Part shown: in pieces, positions 1 to 11,502 of the stretch | How the letters are laid out: every line of letters starts with the position of its first letter | Numbering within the stretch: the stretch's first letter is position 1 | Assembly: GCA_003049485.1 (NCBI GenBank) | Contig: PYST01000122.1 | Span: 32,380 to 96,379 of the forward strand | Source: Ophioceras dolichostomum | Taxonomy: Eukaryota > Ascomycota > Sordariomycetes > Magnaporthales > Ophioceraceae | DNA: 64,000 bases | Direction: 5' to 3' | Translations under genes and position numbers: made by a program | Notes under the pieces: model-generated | What the model saw: only the letters and a program-made list of their open reading frames with translations | Database searches by the model: none | Told to the model about the DNA's origin: nothing

Positions 1-42
1 AAGCTCGACACTGACGGACCACATCCGTAACCCCACCAACAG

Positions 43-2628
43 TACATTAGCCCCATCTCGAGACGGCAAATCCGCAAAGCGCGTACCGACATGGACGCGA
101 AGCTGAGGAAGGCCAGCAAGATGCTCCGAAACTTCGTAGAGGACGACCTCTCCGAGTCGCACCTCGGTATGACCGCCGGCGCCAGGGACCATCTCGACAA
201 CTTCCGGGCCTTCATTCGCCGATTCTATACCGCCGCGTTCGCCGAATCCGCAGCATGGTCGCGCTCGGGCGGCGCCGGCGGTAGCGGATCCTCGTCCGGG
301 TCGAAAAGTAGGAGCAATGCCATCCTAAGTCCTCAGTTCTATCGAGCTGTGCGAGACGACTTCGAAGCCCTCTACGAATACCTCGTCGACGAGCGTTTCT
401 CCGTCGGCGACTCCAGCCCGCTCCTCGCCCAGGGCGGGCTGTGTGTTCTCCAGAGTGTCGAGGCGTTCGACCGGCGACACGGCCATACTTCCCTCCTGCA
501 TCCGCTGCCCCTGTTACCGGAGATCACGCCCTCGGGCGCATATGGCGGCGGGTATAGGGGCCCGTCTCCGTCGTTACCACTGCCGCTTCCTGCGCCTTCA
601 TCTCCGCGTCGCCGCTCCTGGCTGGGCGGCCGCGGAGACAAGACGAAGCTCAGGGCCGATGGCCGCCTTGTGGCCCATGCTGCTTTGATGCGCGCGACCA
701 ACGTCTCCCGTGTGGATCTGCTAGAGAACCAGCTCGTCTGCGCATATCGGAAGTTCGAGGAGGAGGCTGTCGTCAATCCTTCAGCTCCATCGATCAGCGG
801 CGGAGGAGGTGGAGGCGGCGGGATTGGAAGCAGCGGCAACGGCAGCAGCAATGGCAAACAGTCCGACGCAAAGACCGCTCTGTTCTCCGCCTCTTCCATT
901 GTCGACGCTCGCAAGGTGCGCTGGATCTTGATCTACTGCGTCTACCAGACCGTCCGGGGATGTGCCTTACCCAAGGAGAGCGATCTTCGCTGCGGGGACG
1001 ATGATGTTGCCATGACGACGACTCAGTCCTACCATATTGCCATCGACTTGGACAAAATGCAGCTTCCCTGGGAGGACAACACTCCGCGCATCCCAGTTGG
1101 CAGATGGGTGCACTCGCAAGGCACCGGCTCTCCACTTCTAGTAGCTACCCCAGGCGACTCACTCGTCAACAACAACAGCAACAACGACGACGACAGAGAC
1201 AACCACTCTCGGTGCAGGGCGAGTGCATCAAAGACGATGGAGATCAAGCCGGATGTCGACTACTACGCGCTCACACACCGTGGCGAGTCCGTCCCCGCGT
1301 CTGCACGTTCACAGGTGACGCCCTCCATCTACTCGGCGGACGGGGTCGTCGTCATCCCGCCCCGTCGGAGCAGCCTCCCCCGTAGCCTGAGCCTCTCCCG
1401 AAACAGCACATTCAGGCTTTCGTTGGGGCTCTTCCGCAGCAGCTCGGGCAACGCGAGTGGCGGCGCTGTCGGAAACCAGAATTCTTCTTCCGGTGAGCCG
1501 ACGAGGGCGAAGACGTCGGCTGGCCCGGTCCCGCCGTCGCCGTCCTCGCCCACGTTGTCTACTCGGCTCCAGCGCCCAGTCACGGCTGCAGCCCGTACTG
1601 GTGGTGCACGGAAGAGCGGGCCGCTAGTCAGCCCGACGGGCAGCAGCAAGAAAGCCGGGCCACCGCCACCGTCTCGCCGGCTGTCGACCTACCAGGAGAT
1701 CGTCGTCCAGGGTTACGGCAACGGCACGAATCACGGCAACGTCAGCTTCGGCTCGCACTCGTACACTCCAGCCATAGCCGCCGAGGAAGGTGGCGACCTC
1801 GCCATCGACACAGCGGTCACGACTGCCGAAGAAACACCCAGCGCCACCGGCGCCGATGAGGACGCAGGCGGGACGCAACGTTCGCCCTCCACAGCCTCCA
1901 ACGCGTCCAGCGTAAGCGACAACTCCAGCTCGGCCGCCACGTCCTTCGCGACAGCAGCCACGACGGCGCCCAGCTCGCCCCTGACCGCTGAGGCTATCAT
2001 CCCTCCCGTCGACATCCTCCCCGTCGCTGCAACCACCACCACTTCCATAAAGCCGCCAGCAGCAACGACAACATACCACCAACAGCAACCGCCTGCCGAA
2101 CTACCTGCTGAATTATCTGCTGCGTACACGACGGCAGCAGCAGTAGTCCGACCAACCACCTCCCCAGCCCTCCCCTCCCTCGCCTCCCCCCTCGCACCCA
2201 CAGTCCCAACCCGCAGCCCAGCCCGCCGCAGCCTCAGCGCCAACATCGACACCGTTGCCGAGGCCTGGTCAGCAGCGCTCCCTCCTCCGCTTCGCATCCA
2301 GAAGAGGATGTCTCTCAACCTGAACACCAACACCAACACCAACACCGACACCAGCTTCATCGACTCCCCCTCCGCCTTCGGCAGCGGGAGATACGTCGAC
2401 GATGTCGAGGTTAACGACAATGACAACTGGGCCGTACCCCCCATCAACCCCGCCCGCCATCACCATCATCATTCCCATCCCCACCCACTCAGCGCCCCGC
2501 CCCTCGACGGGCTGGTGGACGTGTGGGACCAGTTCCCCGAACTGGGCGGACATCGCGAGCTCAAGATGTCGGGGGCCCTGCAGGGGCAGCTGAGGCCGCA
2601 GACGGCTGGAAGGGCGAGGGGGTATTAG
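43..2628 (+). CDS. DUF8004-like hypothetical protein, 3' part
   Basis: Long open frame, cut off at the 5' side by the window edge. A branch-point-like CTGAC at 11-15 and an AG acceptor at 41-42 precede an open frame from 43 (YISPISRRQIRKARTDMDAK), so the exon probably continues an upstream gene; the first ATG is at 91. The first ~300 codons are ordered, with segments such as DHLDNFRAFIRRFYTAAF and RWILIYCVYQTVRGCALP, and resemble the C-terminal half of the fungus-specific DUF8004 family as I remember it. The rest is low-complexity Ser/Thr/Pro/Gly-rich sequence with an NTNTNT run and a His-rich stretch near the end, typical of disordered fungal tails. Function unknown. The family call is from memory of motifs and is only moderately sure; the reading frame is sure. 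Confidence 0.75.
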   Translation, partial: YISPISRRQIRKARTDMDAKLRKASKMLRNFVEDDLSESHLGMTAGARDHLDNFRAFIRRFYTAAFAESAAWSRSGGAGGSGSSSGSKSRSNAILSPQFYRAVRDDFEALYEYLVDERFSVGDSSPLLAQGGLCVLQSVEAFDRRHGHTSLLHPLPLLPEITPSGAYGGGYRGPSPSLPLPLPAPSSPRRRSWLGGRGDKTKLRADGRLVAHAALMRATNVSRVDLLENQLVCAYRKFEEEAVVNPSAPSISGGGGGGGGIGSSGNGSSNGKQSDAKTALFSASSIVDARKVRWILIYCVYQTVRGCALPKESDLRCGDDDVAMTTTQSYHIAIDLDKMQLPWEDNTPRIPVGRWVHSQGTGSPLLVATPGDSLVNNNSNNDDDRDNHSRCRASASKTMEIKPDVDYYALTHRGESVPASARSQVTPSIYSADGVVVIPPRRSSLPRSLSLSRNSTFRLSLGLFRSSSGNASGGAVGNQNSSSGEPTRAKTSAGPVPPSPSSPTLSTRLQRPVTAAARTGGARKSGPLVSPTGSSKKAGPPPPSRRLSTYQEIVVQGYGNGTNHGNVSFGSHSYTPAIAAEEGGDLAIDTAVTTAEETPSATGADEDAGGTQRSPSTASNASSVSDNSSSAATSFATAATTAPSSPLTAEAIIPPVDILPVAATTTTSIKPPAATTTYHQQQPPAELPAELSAAYTTAAAVVRPTTSPALPSLASPLAPTVPTRSPARRSLSANIDTVAEAWSAALPPPLRIQKRMSLNLNTNTNTNTDTSFIDSPSAFGSGRYVDDVEVNDNDNWAVPPINPARHHHHHSHPHPLSAPPLDGLVDVWDQFPELGGHRELKMSGALQGQLRPQTAGRARGY

Positions 2629-3684
2629 GATGCACCGTTCAGATGCAAAGGTATTAGTAGCTAGCTAGCTCGAGGGCGTATTTCCTTTGTTAATTTTCTC
2701 TCTCTCTCTCTTCGCCCTTTTTGCGCTATGTGGTAATCCGTTCCAAGTCTTTTACGCTCCCATTACACTCGCTCTTTTTCAGGTTGTTTTTATGTGTTTT
2801 TATCTTCTCGTCAGCTTTTCAGAGTTCAGATACCCAAACAACACCGGCATCGGTTGCATTTGTCTTGATTTTGTGGCCTCCATCATGATATATCATCATC
2901 ACTCCGTTGGCTGACAAGGGCTGCCGCTGTGCTCGTTTCGTTGTCCTCATTCTCCTAAGGGACCACCCTCGTTTTATCATCTCTTTAAAAGTCTCATACA
3001 AAGCTAGCGATTCAGTGAGCGAGGCATTATCGACTGTTAGGTGCTATTAGTTCGTGTCATCGAAAGATTGATCTAATTCAACCATATACGAGTTCTATCT
3101 TCCATAGACTGCTTGTACCTCATCTCCCTACGTTGCGTTCCTACAACGGGTTCGTTCGAATCCATCAGATTGCATTCAACGCACACAAAACACAGGCACG
3201 AGATCATATACCTATCTATCCAAAAATCAAATTTCTATTGTCTTCCTTTGACGGAAAGACTCGCCGCCAGTTACACGTCTGTATATGCCTGTTTTGGCAA
3301 GCGAGAGAGAGAAAGATTTTAGAATTCGAACGGGAGGAAACAGAAGAAAATGGTTGAAACTGTTTGAAACACAAATGGCAGGAACTGGAAGGAACGGTAC
3401 GAAACGGTAGGAGATTTGGAGCAGGACGGAATGGGAGGAACGGGAGGAACGGCAGGGAAGGCCAGATGGTACGAGATAGTAGAGATGTATGAATATAGCA
3501 AAAACGTAGCAAGTGTCCAAAAAAAAGCGTATCCAAAAGAACAAAGTGCCACGCTGCTCGCTCCCCATGCATGCGCACCTCGTATGTATCTAACTGATGA
3601 TATCCCCTATCCAAACGGGGGACGACGCCCTATCCAACAAAAGGGAGGGAAAAAAAGAAAAAGAAAAAAAGAAAACAAATCACA
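2629..3684. other. Intergenic, convergent 3' ends
   Basis: About 1.05 kb between the converging ends of the DUF8004-like gene and the ABC transporter gene. It is AT-richer than the flanking coding DNA and holds a short CT run near 2698-2711. Only short, poorly composed open frames occur on either strand. No gene or structured RNA could be supported. Confidence 0.6.
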
Positions 3685-6600
3685 TCACATAGCCTCAGCC
3701 CTAGCAACCCTCCCTCTCTCCAACTCCAGCCTAAAATCCGCATCCCTCACCGCCTCCGCCCTGTGCGCGACGGCGATGACGGTCGACTCGCGCAGCTCCT
3801 GCCGCAGCACCTCCTGGATGCGGAACGCGGTCTCGACATCGATGGACGCCGTCGCCTCGTCGAGGATCACGACGGGGCTGCGGCGCAGCACGGCGCGCGC
3901 GATGCCCACCAGCTGGCGCTGGCCCTGGGAGAGGTTCTTGCCGCCGCCGTCGACGCGGGTCGTTAGGGTGAAGCGGGCTTTGAGGGTTGTTGTCGTCGGG
4001 GCTGCTGTTGCTGCTTGGGCTGCTGGGTTTGAGACTGCTGCTGTCGTTGTTGTTGTTGGTGAGACTGCTGCTGATTTTGTGGTGGCGGGTGCGGAGGCGG
4101 CGGCGGCGGTTATGGAGGACGATGAGGATGATGGGGGGAGGAATGGAGACGAACACGAAGAGGAAGACGACGAGGAGGACGGCGAGGGGTCGTCGTGGAG
4201 AGTTGGTGGCGTCGAGGCCAAGGAGGACGATCCGGAAGATGGGCTGAAGACGCGCGCGAGGACTTGTGCGCACTCCTCGTCGGTGAATTCTTCCAGGGGA
4301 TCGAGGTTCTCTCGCAGCGTGCCTGGGAAAAGGACCGGGTCCTGCGCCACGAACGTCACGCGCCGGCGGAGGGCGTGCTTGTCCACCTTGGCGATGTCTA
4401 CGTCGCCGATCCAGATGCTGCCGTTCGGGACTGAGGCGCTGGCGGTCGTCGCTGTATGGTGCCTAGTACTAGCACCACTGCTGTTGCCGTTGCCGGTAGA
4501 ATGTCCCCCATTCGCAGGGGTACTGGTGCCAGTGCTAGTGCCAGTGCTAGTGCCAGTGCTAGTGCCAGTGCTAGTGCCACTGTTAGTGCCGCTGCTGGTA
4601 CCGGTGCCAGCCCGACTCCTCTCTCCGCCGCCGCCGGCATCGTTGTCGCTATACTTGCTGCCGCCACCCACAAAGACAAAGTCCGGCTCGTCCGGGAGGA
4701 TCGTGCCCAGCAGCGCGAGGGCGAGAGTGCTCTTCCCCGAGCCGGTCCGACCCGTCACGGCGACGGTGGAGCCGGCCGGGATGCGGAAGCTGACGTTGCG
4801 AAGCGACGGCTCGAGGAAGGGAGCGTACCGCAGCGTCACGTTGTCGAAGACGATGTCGTCGCGGGCCGAGGGCCAGCCGGCGGCCGGAGGTGGCGGTTGC
4901 GGTTGCGACGACTTGTCGTCGCCGCTGCCATCTGGCTCGGTCTCCAGGTCCAGCAGCTCGATCACGCGCTCGACCGACACGAACATCATCTGCAGCTCGC
5001 CGTACTTCCGGCACAGGACGTGGGTGGTGTCGACGAAGGTGGCCGCGGCCGAGAGGACGAAGGCCACGGCTCCCGAGGACAGACCCGAAGACAGCGCCGT
5101 GGCGGTGAGGGCGAAGGTCGAGAGGGCAGAGAGGGTGTCGAACCGGTAGGCGAGCCAGCTCTGCAGCGACCAGTAAAAGTGGTCCATCTGCTGGAAGGCG
5201 TCGGTGGTGACGATGATGCGGTGCTCGAAGTGGGGCTGGGCGCGGAAGGCGCGGACCGTCGTCAGGCCCTCTAGCAGGGTGCCGAAGTTGGACATGAGCG
5301 GGCTGAGCGACACCATCTCGAGGCGGCGGAGGGACTGCGAGAGCGGCAGGAAGCGCTGGAAGATGTAGACGAACGAGGCGGTCATGACGAGGGCCAGGAC
5401 GAGGAAGGGAGGAGTCGTGGACGCGATGACGGCCACGGCCGAGACCCAGGCCACGACGTGGAAGGCCACCTGGTACAGCTGCGAGGCTATCTGGCCGTCG
5501 ATGGTGCTGATGTCTGAGGTGACGCGGTTCATGAGCCGGCCGACGGGCGTCACGTCGTAGAAGCGGAACGTGGCCGCGGACACGCGCCGCATGACGTCGG
5601 CGAAGAGCCTCCTTCCGGCAGCGTAGACGATCGCCACGACGGTCAGGTCCGAGAGTAGCTGCGATACGAGCTGTGCGAGGGAGATCATCATAAACCAGAA
5701 CAGCCAAGGCCGCACGTTGTCCTCGGGAGGAGGCAGGCCGAAGTCGATGTCAATCCAGCCGCCGTTACCACCTGGTGTGGTGGTTGCCGCCGACATGTTA
5801 TTAAAAAGACTGCTGTGCACGCTGTTGTAGTCGTGTGCAAGGCCATGGTGACTCGGGAGCGAAGCTGAGAGGAGCGGCGAGGACATGAAGACATCTTGGC
5901 CCCCGCGAGAAAGCCGGTGGGCGCTGGCATAACTGCCGGGGACCTGCAGTTGCGTGTGCAAACGATCGCCTGCAGCAGCAAAGACACCAGCGGCCGCCGC
6001 CTCAGTCTCGGTGCTGTAGGCCTCGCCCCAGACGCGAAGGAAGTAGAAATACAGAAGGTTGAAGAAGCGGTATGAAACAAAGAGCACGATCAGGAGGGCC
6101 CACAGCCACAGCTTTCCGGCTTTCACGTAGCGCCAGTACACCGAGGCCATGACGCCGCCGTGGGCACGGCGCTCGACCTCGATGAACTTGTCCTTGATGG
6201 CGGCCCCATGTGCGTGCTGCTGCTGCTGCTGCTCTTCCTGCTCGAGCTGTTGGCTACTTCCGAGGCCGTTGCCGTCATCGTCGTCGTCCATGTGCTTTAT
6301 TGCCTCGTCGTCGGGTTGGTGCTTCTCAAGCGATGACGCCCTCTCGGCCGAAACCTCGTAGACTTGGTCCGCGAATGGACGAACGACGTCGACCCGGTGC
6401 GTCACGAACACGACCAGCCGGCCGCGGCAGAGTCCGCCGGGCGAGAACAGCTTGCGGACCACGGCTGTGGCCGTGTGGTGATCCAGCGCAGCAATGGGGT
6501 CGTCAAGCAGCAGGACGCGGGCGTTGGAGTAGATAGCCCTGGCCAGTGCAACACGCGCTTTCTGGCCGCCAGAGAGCCCGACGCCGTTCTCGCCCACCAT

Positions 6601-9600
6601 GGACAGGTCGCCGCCTTCAAACTCCGCCAGGTCGGGCAGCAAGGCACAGGCATCGAGAGTGCGTCGATAGCGCGCCTCGTCGTAGCCCGGCGACGAGAAG
6701 GTTATGTTCTCGCGAATGCTCATGCTCTGCAGCCAGGGCGTCTGCGCGCAATAGCCGACCATCTCGTTGGGAATGTGCCGCTCGGCGACGCCAGCTCCGC
6801 GTGCTACCTGCAGATCGAGCTCGCCGAGGATGGCGTGGAGCAGAGCCGTCTTGCCCGCACCGACCTCGCCGCAGACAAGCGTGAGGCCTGGGCCGGTGCA
6901 TTCCATGTGAACGTCGCGCAGGACCAGCCTACCTGGTGCCGCACCGGGCCACGAGAATGATGCACTGGAGATCTTGAGGTGGAGCTCCCCGGGTGGACTC
7001 ATGCTGCCATTGACGGGTCTGCCCTGCTCATCCAGCCCGTCGCCCGCCTCCTCTTTATCGGGCTCGGCCATGAAGCTCTCGATGCGGCCCATGGCGACAG
7101 AGGCGTTGATGAGGACCATGACGAGGACCGGCAGTTCCTGGAGGCTGGAGTTGAGCATGGTGAACAGGCTGAGCGCGGGGAACGCCACGTCAACGGTCAA
7201 GGTGCGGCCGCCGATGACGGTGTACGCGTAGAAGGCCGCCACCGGAAACGCGTACGACGCGAGCTGGTTGAGGGTGGAGAGCAGCTTTCCCAGCAGGTTG
7301 GTCACGACGTTGTACCGCAGCTCGGTGGCGCGGCAGTCGAGGATCTGCGAGAGCCACTTCTCCTGCCAGTCGTACCAACGCAGGTGGCGGATCGTCTCGA
7401 CGAACTGGGACGTGATCTGGAGCTTGAGGTCGGTGACGGCGCGCCGGGCTCGCTCCCACCGAAGCAGGATGCGGATCACGAAGGCGTTGGCCAGTTGGGC
7501 GATGAGCAGGAGGATCATGCCCGCCAGCGAAGAAGGGCCCAGGATTTTCCAGACCAGAACGAGCGACAAGACGAAGTTGAGCGGCTTGGTAAAGAGCGAG
7601 GGGAACTCCCAGAACCGCTGGGCGACCTGGTAGACGTCGTTGCGCATCAGGTTGAGAATCTTGCCCATGGACGCGGGAGCATCGGCGGCATGAGCGTGAG
7701 CATGTGCTTCGGCAGTTTGTTTCTTGTTATTCCTTGCTTCTTTCTTCGCATCGACAGGGCTCTCGGCGTTGTCGGTGTTGTCTGCGTTGACTGCGTTCTC
7801 TGAATTGTCACCCTCGTCGGCATCGTTCTCCTCCTCGGACGTCTGGTTGGCACCGGGGAAGGTGAAGGCTTTCCGGCGTATGGTTTTCTCGTAGATCATG
7901 GTGATCATCTCGCCGCGCGTCCGCTCATAGCAGCGGCGACTGAACCATAGTGAGAAGACGGCGGACTGAGCGGCGACGAGTCGCACGAAAAGGATCAGTG
8001 CGGCGTAGGAAAGCGCGACCCTCGGCTGTGGGTCGGCGCCCTCGAGGGCTGCGAGGAGCTGCTTGAGGAGGACAATCTGGGACAGAGCAGTGATGGACTC
8101 CAGCATGCCGAGCGCAGAGGTGATGAACAGGTCCGGTGCGTTGGCGCGCAAGATGCGTCCGATGACGGAGCCCCGGATCTCGCGGAATAGCACGTGGAGA
8201 CGGCGGTGCTGGAACTCATACGGCAGCATCCAGACATCCTCGGGGTGGACTTGGCGAGCGTAGCCGACGCCGATCAGGCGGGACATCCACGACACCGTCA
8301 TCCACCGCCAGGCAGAAAAGTTGTCCTCGGGACTGCGGAGTAGAGATGTCGGGGTGCCCGAGGGCGCAGCGACTTCTTGGGCATTAGCGGCGCGCGGGTC
8401 GCGAAGCGGCATCGAGAGCACGACCCCAAGCGACGCGAGAGGGGCCAGCATGCCGGCGGAGAAGGCGGTTGTCCACCCCCATGATGCTGTGATCTCTGGG
8501 ACGGCGAGAAGCAGAGCCAGCTGCGTGAGGATGAGTCCCGAATATATTAGGAAGATGGCGCCAGGGGCAGTCTGCGGCCGGTCGACGGCGAGAATTGCTG
8601 CTGCGGCCAGGGAGGGGAAGATTGGGACCAAGTGGAAGACGGCGGCGTTGGTTGAGTTATGTTCGGGCGAGGGCGACGAGGAAATGGCCAACAGAACACT
8701 GACTAAGATGCCGGCAGCAGAGAGGACGAGCAGTGCAAGGGTGGCCTTAACCCAGACCTTGTGCCTGGGTCGAGGTAAGCGGTGGTGGACTGGATGCCCG
8801 TCGGCGTCATGATCGCTGTTGCGGACGTCATCTACGGCGGTGCTCGAAGCGCCGGTGAAACCAGCTGATGGTGTGGCAGCATCTGCATTTTCGTCGTCTG
8901 TGTAAGGCGTGTTGGTGTTGGACACGGATGGCACGCGGCCGTACCCTTCGTACCCCTCTTCTTCTGATTCTGACCCTCCCGGTGTGCCGATGCCAGTGAA
9001 CCCCGGCTCGGAGGCGAACCCGTACAGCCACCATGGCCGTCGCCTCCAGAGGGGACCGATCGCATAGCGGCTGAGGAGCACGGCCAGCGCGATCCACAGC
9101 GGGACGTGGGTGACGACTCCGGCGCAACTGGGCCCGAAAATCGCATACTCGGATATCTATGGGAGAGAAAGCGAATTTCGGCGGTCAGCATTTGTGTCCC
9201 GACTATTCCATTTCTTTCGGGTTGCCGACCGCTCTTTCTTCCACTGCATTTCTGCTCGTATCTTTTTTTTGTCTTTTTTTTTCTCCTTCCGTGTAATATG
9301 ATTCGTTGAAGTTGCACGGGAATTTACAAGTCGACGAGCGTGTGCAACATGGTGTAACGAGACTCAGTGCGGTGTGCAAGGAGTTTATTGCTTCTTGGCT
9401 TTCTGGTCATGCCCTTGTGTGAGGCGAGGGGCAACTACTCCCCTCGTGCTTTTGCACCCACACTCCATGATCTTGGGAGACTCGAGGAAGGGAGCGGGAG
9501 CGGGAGGGGCTCGCAAACTCAAAAAGGGGCGAGGAGAAAGTGAGGAGCAGATGGGGACAAGCAAGAGAAGGAGTCACGCGAACTCACCCAAACTCTTCGA

Positions 9601-9650
9601 CAACATGAGTAGCAGGGCCAGAGGCCGGTCCAATCTGCAGAATTCGCCAT
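3685..9650 (-). CDS. ABCC/MRP-type ABC transporter
   Basis: Full-length ABC exporter of the MRP/Ycf1 (ABCC) type, predicted to pump organic anions or conjugates across the plasma or vacuolar membrane. The main exon (3685-9156) encodes TMD0 with about five helices, TMD1, NBD1 (Walker A GEVGAGKT, signature LSGGQKARVALARA, Walker B LLLDDP), TMD2 and NBD2 (Walker A GRTGSGKST, Q-loop AQDPVLFPG, signature LSQGQRQLVGIARA, Walker B VILDEATASID). NBD1 has Asp in place of the catalytic Glu, as usual in ABCC proteins, so site 1 is degenerate. No ATG occurs in this exon until about 200 codons in, so an upstream exon is needed. A branch point and acceptor (CTGAC...CCCATAG) end at 9157, and the phase matches a donor at 9581-9587 after a 21-codon exon (9588-9650). 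This join is inferred. Total about 1844 aa, long because of Ser/Thr/Gly inserts in NBD2. Confidence 0.88.
4525..4590. repeat. 12-bp tandem repeat in ABC transporter coding sequence
   Basis: Repeats of GTGCCAGTGCTA (plus strand), about five copies with decay at the ends. It is read on the minus strand as Gly-Thr-Ser-Thr repeats inside NBD2, between Walker A and the Q-loop. The period is a multiple of three, so copy-number change keeps the frame. Confidence 0.9.
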
Positions 9651-11502
9651 TGTGTGCATGTTGACAGGAGTCGAACTGCGGATGACGGAGGAAGACCAGC
9701 AAGGAGGTTGAGCGGAAAGAAAGAAGGGATGATGAACGAGAGTGTACTGTAGCGTTCTTCCAGGTGATATGTACAGTCCAAGAGAGTGCTCGCAGGTCAC
9801 TGTTGGGTCAGACTGGCACTCCGCCACTGCGATTAGTGTTCAAACCCCTTAACTGGAGCTGTGAGTTTATGGGGCGGGCTGGCTGATGGTTTGGTTTCTC
9901 CAGTTTGCGACATACCTGACTTGTTAACTCCCTATTATGTTATCAGGTGCCGCCGCTGTCGGTATTGGTTGTTTCGGCTGCCTTTGCCGCGCCGCAGCGC
10001 CGATACCGAGAAAGGCAGCAAAGGGTCTCGAGGGATGGCCGGCTTGTCGACGGCGGGAGCACCAGTTGGCCGATTCTTGCGAGCCTGCCTGCACAGCTGG
10101 GTCTTTGTTGGTGCTTTGTTAGCGGCGGGGTGTCGGAAGGATTTTTGGGACAAGACAGAATACGGAGGGATGCCGAGTCGGCCGGCCAAAGACGTGACGA
10201 CGATCGGTGCTTGGCCTTCAGTGGCGACGGCTTTTGTGTGTGGGATTATGTTCTCCGGCCTCGGCTTTCCGAATACTTTCCAGATGTCGGCCAAGAGGTT
10301 ACAGTCTTGGTTCTGCTGGTACCGAGTTCGAGAGCGGACGCAGGAGGTTGGCATAGGTGGTGACAGGCGGACAGGGGGATATGTATACATGTAGACTGGT
10401 CAATGGCATGGCGAGCCGAAGATGGTAGGAGAGTGGAGGTTTGTTTTGAGGAGAGATAGAGTGTCTCTTTCTCCGGAAGGGAGGCTCGGAGATAGATGCG
10501 TCGAAGGTATCAACCCGGCTCTCTTTGCTATCTGCCGTCTTGGGGAAGAAAGGCTGAATGAAATTGGGGTACGGCGTTCAGCGCGGGAACGGGAGGCGAG
10601 GGAGAAATGCACTGTAACCGAAGCTACTGCGTTCGATCGCGCCAGGGTTCCAGTTCGCCCATCGTTGTGACTGGTGATTCCCGAAGGCCCGTTCGCTGCG
10701 CCCGTCGGTGTGGACTGGCGGCTCCACGAGGTCGCCGCGCGGTGGTGAATTCGGAATCGCATAGTTCAGGTGACGAGCAAAGGTTTAATTGACGGCGTTC
10801 GAATACAGAGGCTATCCAGCGTGGCTGAAAAGAATGCGTTGATGATCTCCACGTGTGGGAGGTGGGAGAAAATGTTGATGACGAAGTGGGACCTCCAGAG
10901 CTCACTCCCCCAACCCAAAAAAGCTTGGGCCTATTCTTATTCGGTGTCCTGTGACGAGATTGGGAAACCACGATCTCAGTTGTTGCCCGAATGCATGTGG
11001 GCAGCTGGTAGCAATACGTGTTTGATTCAATGCTACCTGATATGTGCAATATTCATTGGTATCTCTCGTCTGTATCCCTGGAGTCGGCGCCTATCCATCA
11101 CATTAAAGCACCTCCGACCCACTGCCTAGTGCCTATACCCATATGACAGATCCTAGAAGTGATTGGAAAACCATGAACGCCATGCCTAAGGTGTATGTAG
11201 CACAAATGAACAAGGAAGTATGTACCGGTGCATATGTCCAACCCGATGTTCAGCATATGAGAAAAAAAAATCCCGTAGAGGTGCCTCAATGTGTCTTCCG
11301 TCCCCGAGGTCATCAAGTCGTACACAATAACATCGTCTCGTGCCACCTGCGGCGTTGTGGCCCATCGTCCTGGTGGCTTTGGATCGGTTAGCGCACCAGG
11401 CAGCATGTAGGGGGCGCCACAGCGCCAATGCCACAGTGTACCAGGGGGCATGAAAGCGCTGTGCTGCAAAACTGCGGATCTCTGCCCACCACCACCGCTA
11501 TA
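9651..11502. other. Intergenic, promoter side of the ABC transporter
   Basis: About 1.85 kb between the proposed start of the ABC transporter gene and the 3' end of the next minus-strand gene. Overlapping open frames of 120-180 codons occur on both strands (9861-10394, 9935-10390, 10400-10762), but none shows a family motif, a sensible composition or a preferred strand. I see no supportable gene. Confidence 0.55.

Noticed and set aside
3416..5149. 577-codon plus frame antisense to the ABC transporter
   Set aside because: It covers NBD2 on the opposite strand and shows only low-complexity Val/Ala/Arg; a shadow ORF.
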